DNA of 24,054 nt. Source: Deltaproteobacteria bacterium. GTDB lineage: Bacteria; Desulfobacterota; Desulfobacteria; Desulfobacterales; JAFDCJ01. A program made the translations under genes and the position numbers. Of the stretch, positions 22,008 through 24,054 are shown piece after piece. The notes beneath the pieces were generated by a model, which saw only the letters and a program-made list of their open reading frames with translations, was not told where the DNA came from and did no database searches. How positions within the stretch are numbered: the first letter of the stretch is position 1; each line of letters opens with the position of its first letter. Location of the stretch: NCBI GenBank assembly GCA_024277475.1, contig JAJRVC010000240.1, positions 1 through 24,054 of the forward strand. Reading direction: 5' to 3'.

Positions 22008-22973
22008 TTATCGATAAAGATGGCAGGCGACAAGATGCCCCGCTTCAACTTGCCGTGTCGCCGGGTTTGCTTTTCTGCAAACATCCATACATTCCGGGCA
22101 CCTGGGATGAAAGCGGCATCCCGGCGGCGGATTGCGCGCGGAAGGAACGTCTCCACGCAAAATAATCCGCTTGCGCTTTAATCGCGGGTGCGATATCGGA
22201 ACCGAAGACAGAAGCGCCCGGGTGTAAGGGTGCTGCGGGTTGTCATACAGCATACCGACCGGAGCAAATTCCGTTATCTGTCCCAAATACATTACGGCAA
22301 CCTTGTGGCTTATATACCGAATAACTCCCAGGTCATGGGACACGACAATGTAAGATAATTTGAGTTTTCTTTGCAAACGCTTGAGAAGGTTTAAAATCTG
22401 TGCCTGCACCGAAACGTCTAAGGCCGACACCGGTTCATCCGCGATGATCAGATCGGGATTTGAAATCAAGGCCCGGGCAATGGTGATGCGCTGGCGCTGT
22501 CCGCCTGAAAACTCGTGGGGGAAAAGATTTATATGCTCAGGTAAAAGGCCGACCACCTTTAAAGCCGCTGCCACCTTCTCCCGCCGTTGACGCCTGTCCC
22601 CCAAGCCGTGCGTTAAAAGCGGTTCTTCCACGATACGTTCCACCGTCAATCGAGGGTTTAACGATCCGAAAGGATCCTGGAATATAATCTGCATTCTCCG
22701 CCGGTGTTCTTTGCTTTCCTTACGGTTCATCGTAAAGACGTTGCGCCCTTCAAACCGGACCTTGCCCGAAGTGGGACGGATGAGATTAAGAATCGTACGG
22801 CCTGCGGTTGACTTTCCGCAACCGGATTCTCCAACTAGGCCCAACGTCTCTTTATGCCCCAGCGAGAAAGAGATGTCGTCCACGGCATGAACATATTCTT
22901 TTTTACGACTGAACAGCCCTGCCCGTACGGGAAAATGTTTGACCAGTCTATGCACTTCAAGCAACGCCGGCAT
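22008..22973 (-). CDS. Peptide/opine ABC transporter ATP-binding protein (DppF-like)
   Basis: 321-residue ATPase. ATG 22973 is chosen because GGGAGG precedes it and [16 protein letters not shown] is the usual DppF/OppF opening; the frame stays open 63 codons upstream, but that stretch lies inside the dppD-like gene. It overlaps the dppD-like stop by 17 bases. Motifs: [18 protein letters not shown] (Walker A), IIFQDPFGSLNPRLTV (Q-loop), EFSGGQRQRITIARAL (signature), LIIADEPVSALD (Walker B and D-loop), VVSHDLGVIRYIS (switch His). The C-terminal oligopeptide extension has HPYTRALLSSVP and GCRFHPRCPECMDVC then a late VAC, the cysteine set that binds an iron-sulfur cluster in some relatives. It pairs with the DppD-like subunit. 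Confidence 0.95.
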   Translation of the reverse strand: MPALLEVHRLVKHFPVRAGLFSRKKEYVHAVDDISFSLGHKETLGLVGESGCGKSTAGRTILNLIRPTSGKVRFEGRNVFTMNRKESKEHRRRMQIIFQDPFGSLNPRLTVERIVEEPLLTHGLGDRRQRREKVAAALKVVGLLPEHINLFPHEFSGGQRQRITIARALISNPDLIIADEPVSALDVSVQAQILNLLKRLQRKLKLSYIVVSHDLGVIRYISHKVAVMYLGQITEFAPVGMLYDNPQHPYTRALLSSVPISHPRLKRKRIILRGDVPSARNPPPGCRFHPRCPECMDVCRKANPATRQVEAGHLVACHLYR

Positions 22974-23940
22974 GATTTGCCTCCCAGCACGCCACCCAGT
23001 GGTCGGGACAGACTTCACGAAGATCCGGCTCTCGTTGCGTACATATTTTTTGGGAACGGTCACAACGGGAATTGAATTTACAGCCTGGCGGCAGATCAAG
23101 AAGACTCGGAACCGTCCCCTTGATTTCATAGAGTTCATCTTGACCCGATGTTTTGCCGACACTCGGAATGGCCCTCATGAGTCCCTTTGTATAAGGATGC
23201 AGCGGATGATCAAAAAGTTCCAGGGTTGAGGATGTTTCCATTACCTTCCCGGCGTACATAACGACAACCCTGTGCGCCGTTTCCGCAATAACCCCAAGAT
23301 CATGTGTAATCATAATGATCGCTGTGCCCAGCTCATTCTGCAGGCCCTTCATCAGATCCAGGATCTGCGCCTGTATGGTTACATCAAGCGCCGTTGTCGG
23401 TTCATCGGCAATCAGAAGCCTGGGGCGACATGCCAAAGCCATGGAGATCATCACCCTTTGCCGCATGCCGCCGGAAAGCTGAAAAGGATAATCCCTAATC
23501 CGGTCCTCCGGGTCCGGAACGCCTACTTTTTCCAGAATTTTAACAGATGCCGACATTGCCCCGGCGGATGTAAAATTCTGATGGGTGCGAAAAACTTCGG
23601 ATAATTGATTCCCTACGGTGAAAACGGGATTTAAGGCCGTCATGGGTTCCTGAAAAATCATACTTATCCGGTTGCCACGAATGCCGCGGATATCTTCATC
23701 TGAGAGGTCAGGCAGATTTCGCCCCTCAAACAGGATCTCCCCGCCGGCAAAAAAAGCCGGGGGTATAGGCAGAAGGCGAAGGATCGACAGGGCCAGAACG
23801 CTTTTGCCGCATCCTGATTCGCCCACAATTCCCAAGACCTCACCTTCGTTTACTTTGAGACTCACGCCATCGACAGCCTTAACGACCCCTGCAGGGGTCT
23901 TAAAATAGGTTTTTAAGGAATTAATCTTTAAGGGCGTCAT
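22957..23940 (-). CDS. Peptide/opine ABC transporter ATP-binding protein (DppD-like)
   Basis: 327-residue ATPase, first gene of the minus-strand operon in this window. Motifs: [18 protein letters not shown] (Walker A), [16 protein letters not shown] (Q-loop), [16 protein letters not shown] (signature, with GM typical of DppD/OppD), [16 protein letters not shown] (Walker B and D-loop), [13 protein letters not shown] (switch His). The C-terminal extension [13 protein letters not shown] leads to GCKFNSRC, a further Cys and VACWE, the four-cysteine pattern linked to an iron-sulfur cluster in some family members. ATG 23940 fits the family start ([13 protein letters not shown]), though its ribosome site is weak. 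It probably forms a heterodimer with the DppF-like ATPase. Confidence 0.95.
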   Translation of the reverse strand: MTPLKINSLKTYFKTPAGVVKAVDGVSLKVNEGEVLGIVGESGCGKSVLALSILRLLPIPPAFFAGGEILFEGRNLPDLSDEDIRGIRGNRISMIFQEPMTALNPVFTVGNQLSEVFRTHQNFTSAGAMSASVKILEKVGVPDPEDRIRDYPFQLSGGMRQRVMISMALACRPRLLIADEPTTALDVTIQAQILDLMKGLQNELGTAIIMITHDLGVIAETAHRVVVMYAGKVMETSSTLELFDHPLHPYTKGLMRAIPSVGKTSGQDELYEIKGTVPSLLDLPPGCKFNSRCDRSQKICTQREPDLREVCPDHWVACWEANHAGVA

Positions 23941-24018
23941 GAATACAACGTGTCGGCGTAAAATATTCTATACAGGAATATATTGGCTGCTAGATAGCGC
24001 CACGAAGAATTTTCAAGA

Positions 24019-24050
24019 CAAATAATCTAATAAAAATTTCTTGTCAAGAA
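24019..24050 (-). promoter_or_regulatory. Candidate promoter with overlapping operator for the dpp-saccharopine operon
   Basis: Read on the minus strand, TTCTTG-A-CAAGAA (24038-24050) is a perfect 6+1+6 inverted repeat that contains a full TTGACA -35 (24042-24047). Seventeen bases on is TATTTG (24019-24024), a partial -10. A second TCTTGA half-site occurs 31 bases downstream, about three helical turns. It lies about 80 bases before the dppD-like ATG. This is a natural target for the XRE-DctP regulator. The window ends here, so more sites may lie beyond. Confidence 0.45.
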
Positions 24051-24054
24051 TTCT

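Noticed and set aside
22974..23162. N-terminal extension of the DppF-like protein
   Set aside because: The frame is open, but the 63 extra residues lie inside the dppD-like gene, and the family start with GGGAGG is at 22973.

Overview
The window looks like a chromosomal segment of a mid-GC Gram-negative heterotroph. The signs are Sec signal peptides, ABC importers with periplasmic binding proteins, and a CAP-domain surface protein with a Gly-rich, single-Cys C-terminal tail. The gene mix (TRAP-type binding domain, saccharopine-reductase relatives, MmgE/PrpD) is reminiscent of Desulfobacterota, but that assignment is inference. I see no rRNA, tRNA, CRISPR array, transposase or phage gene.

Left part (1-1996): a 397-base gene-free stretch, then a secreted multidomain CAP/SCP protein anchored by a C-terminal membrane segment.

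Plus-strand sugar (or sugar-acid) operon (about 2337-10492): a GntR/FCD regulator with its own promoter and repeated operator-like sites; a complete family-1 sugar ABC importer (binding protein, two permeases, MalK/UgpC-like ATPase); then an RraA-like aldolase/decarboxylase with a D-X20-R-D motif, a D-2-hydroxyacid dehydrogenase and a Gfo/Idh/MocA oxidoreductase. The regulator probably senses an acidic pathway intermediate. The importer brings in the substrate, the two dehydrogenases adjust its oxidation state, and the RraA-like enzyme cleaves or decarboxylates the resulting 2-oxo acid. The substrate cannot be named from sequence.

Minus-strand genes (10554-24050, read right to left): dppD-, dppF-, dppA-, dppB- and dppC-like genes (a full peptide/opine-class importer); three saccharopine-reductase-family genes (one a full-length Lys9-type, two sister paralogues); an XRE helix-turn-helix protein fused to a TRAP-type DctP binding-protein domain; and an MmgE/PrpD protein. 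Tight spacing and overlaps suggest one main operon, with a possible start at a TTGACA element buried in a perfect inverted repeat near 24038-24050. An HSL-type alpha/beta hydrolase follows after a 387-base AT-rich gap and may be separately transcribed.

The most interesting proposal is that the minus-strand operon is an importer plus catabolic set for a secondary-amine di- or tricarboxylate (opine or N-carboxyalkyl amino acid). Saccharopine reductases break or make exactly this kind of C-N bond. The MmgE/PrpD fold includes iminodisuccinate epimerase. The importer class handles peptides and opines. The regulator carries a carboxylate-binding TRAP domain as its probable sensor. Several clean inverted repeats lie between genes or across stop codons in both operons.
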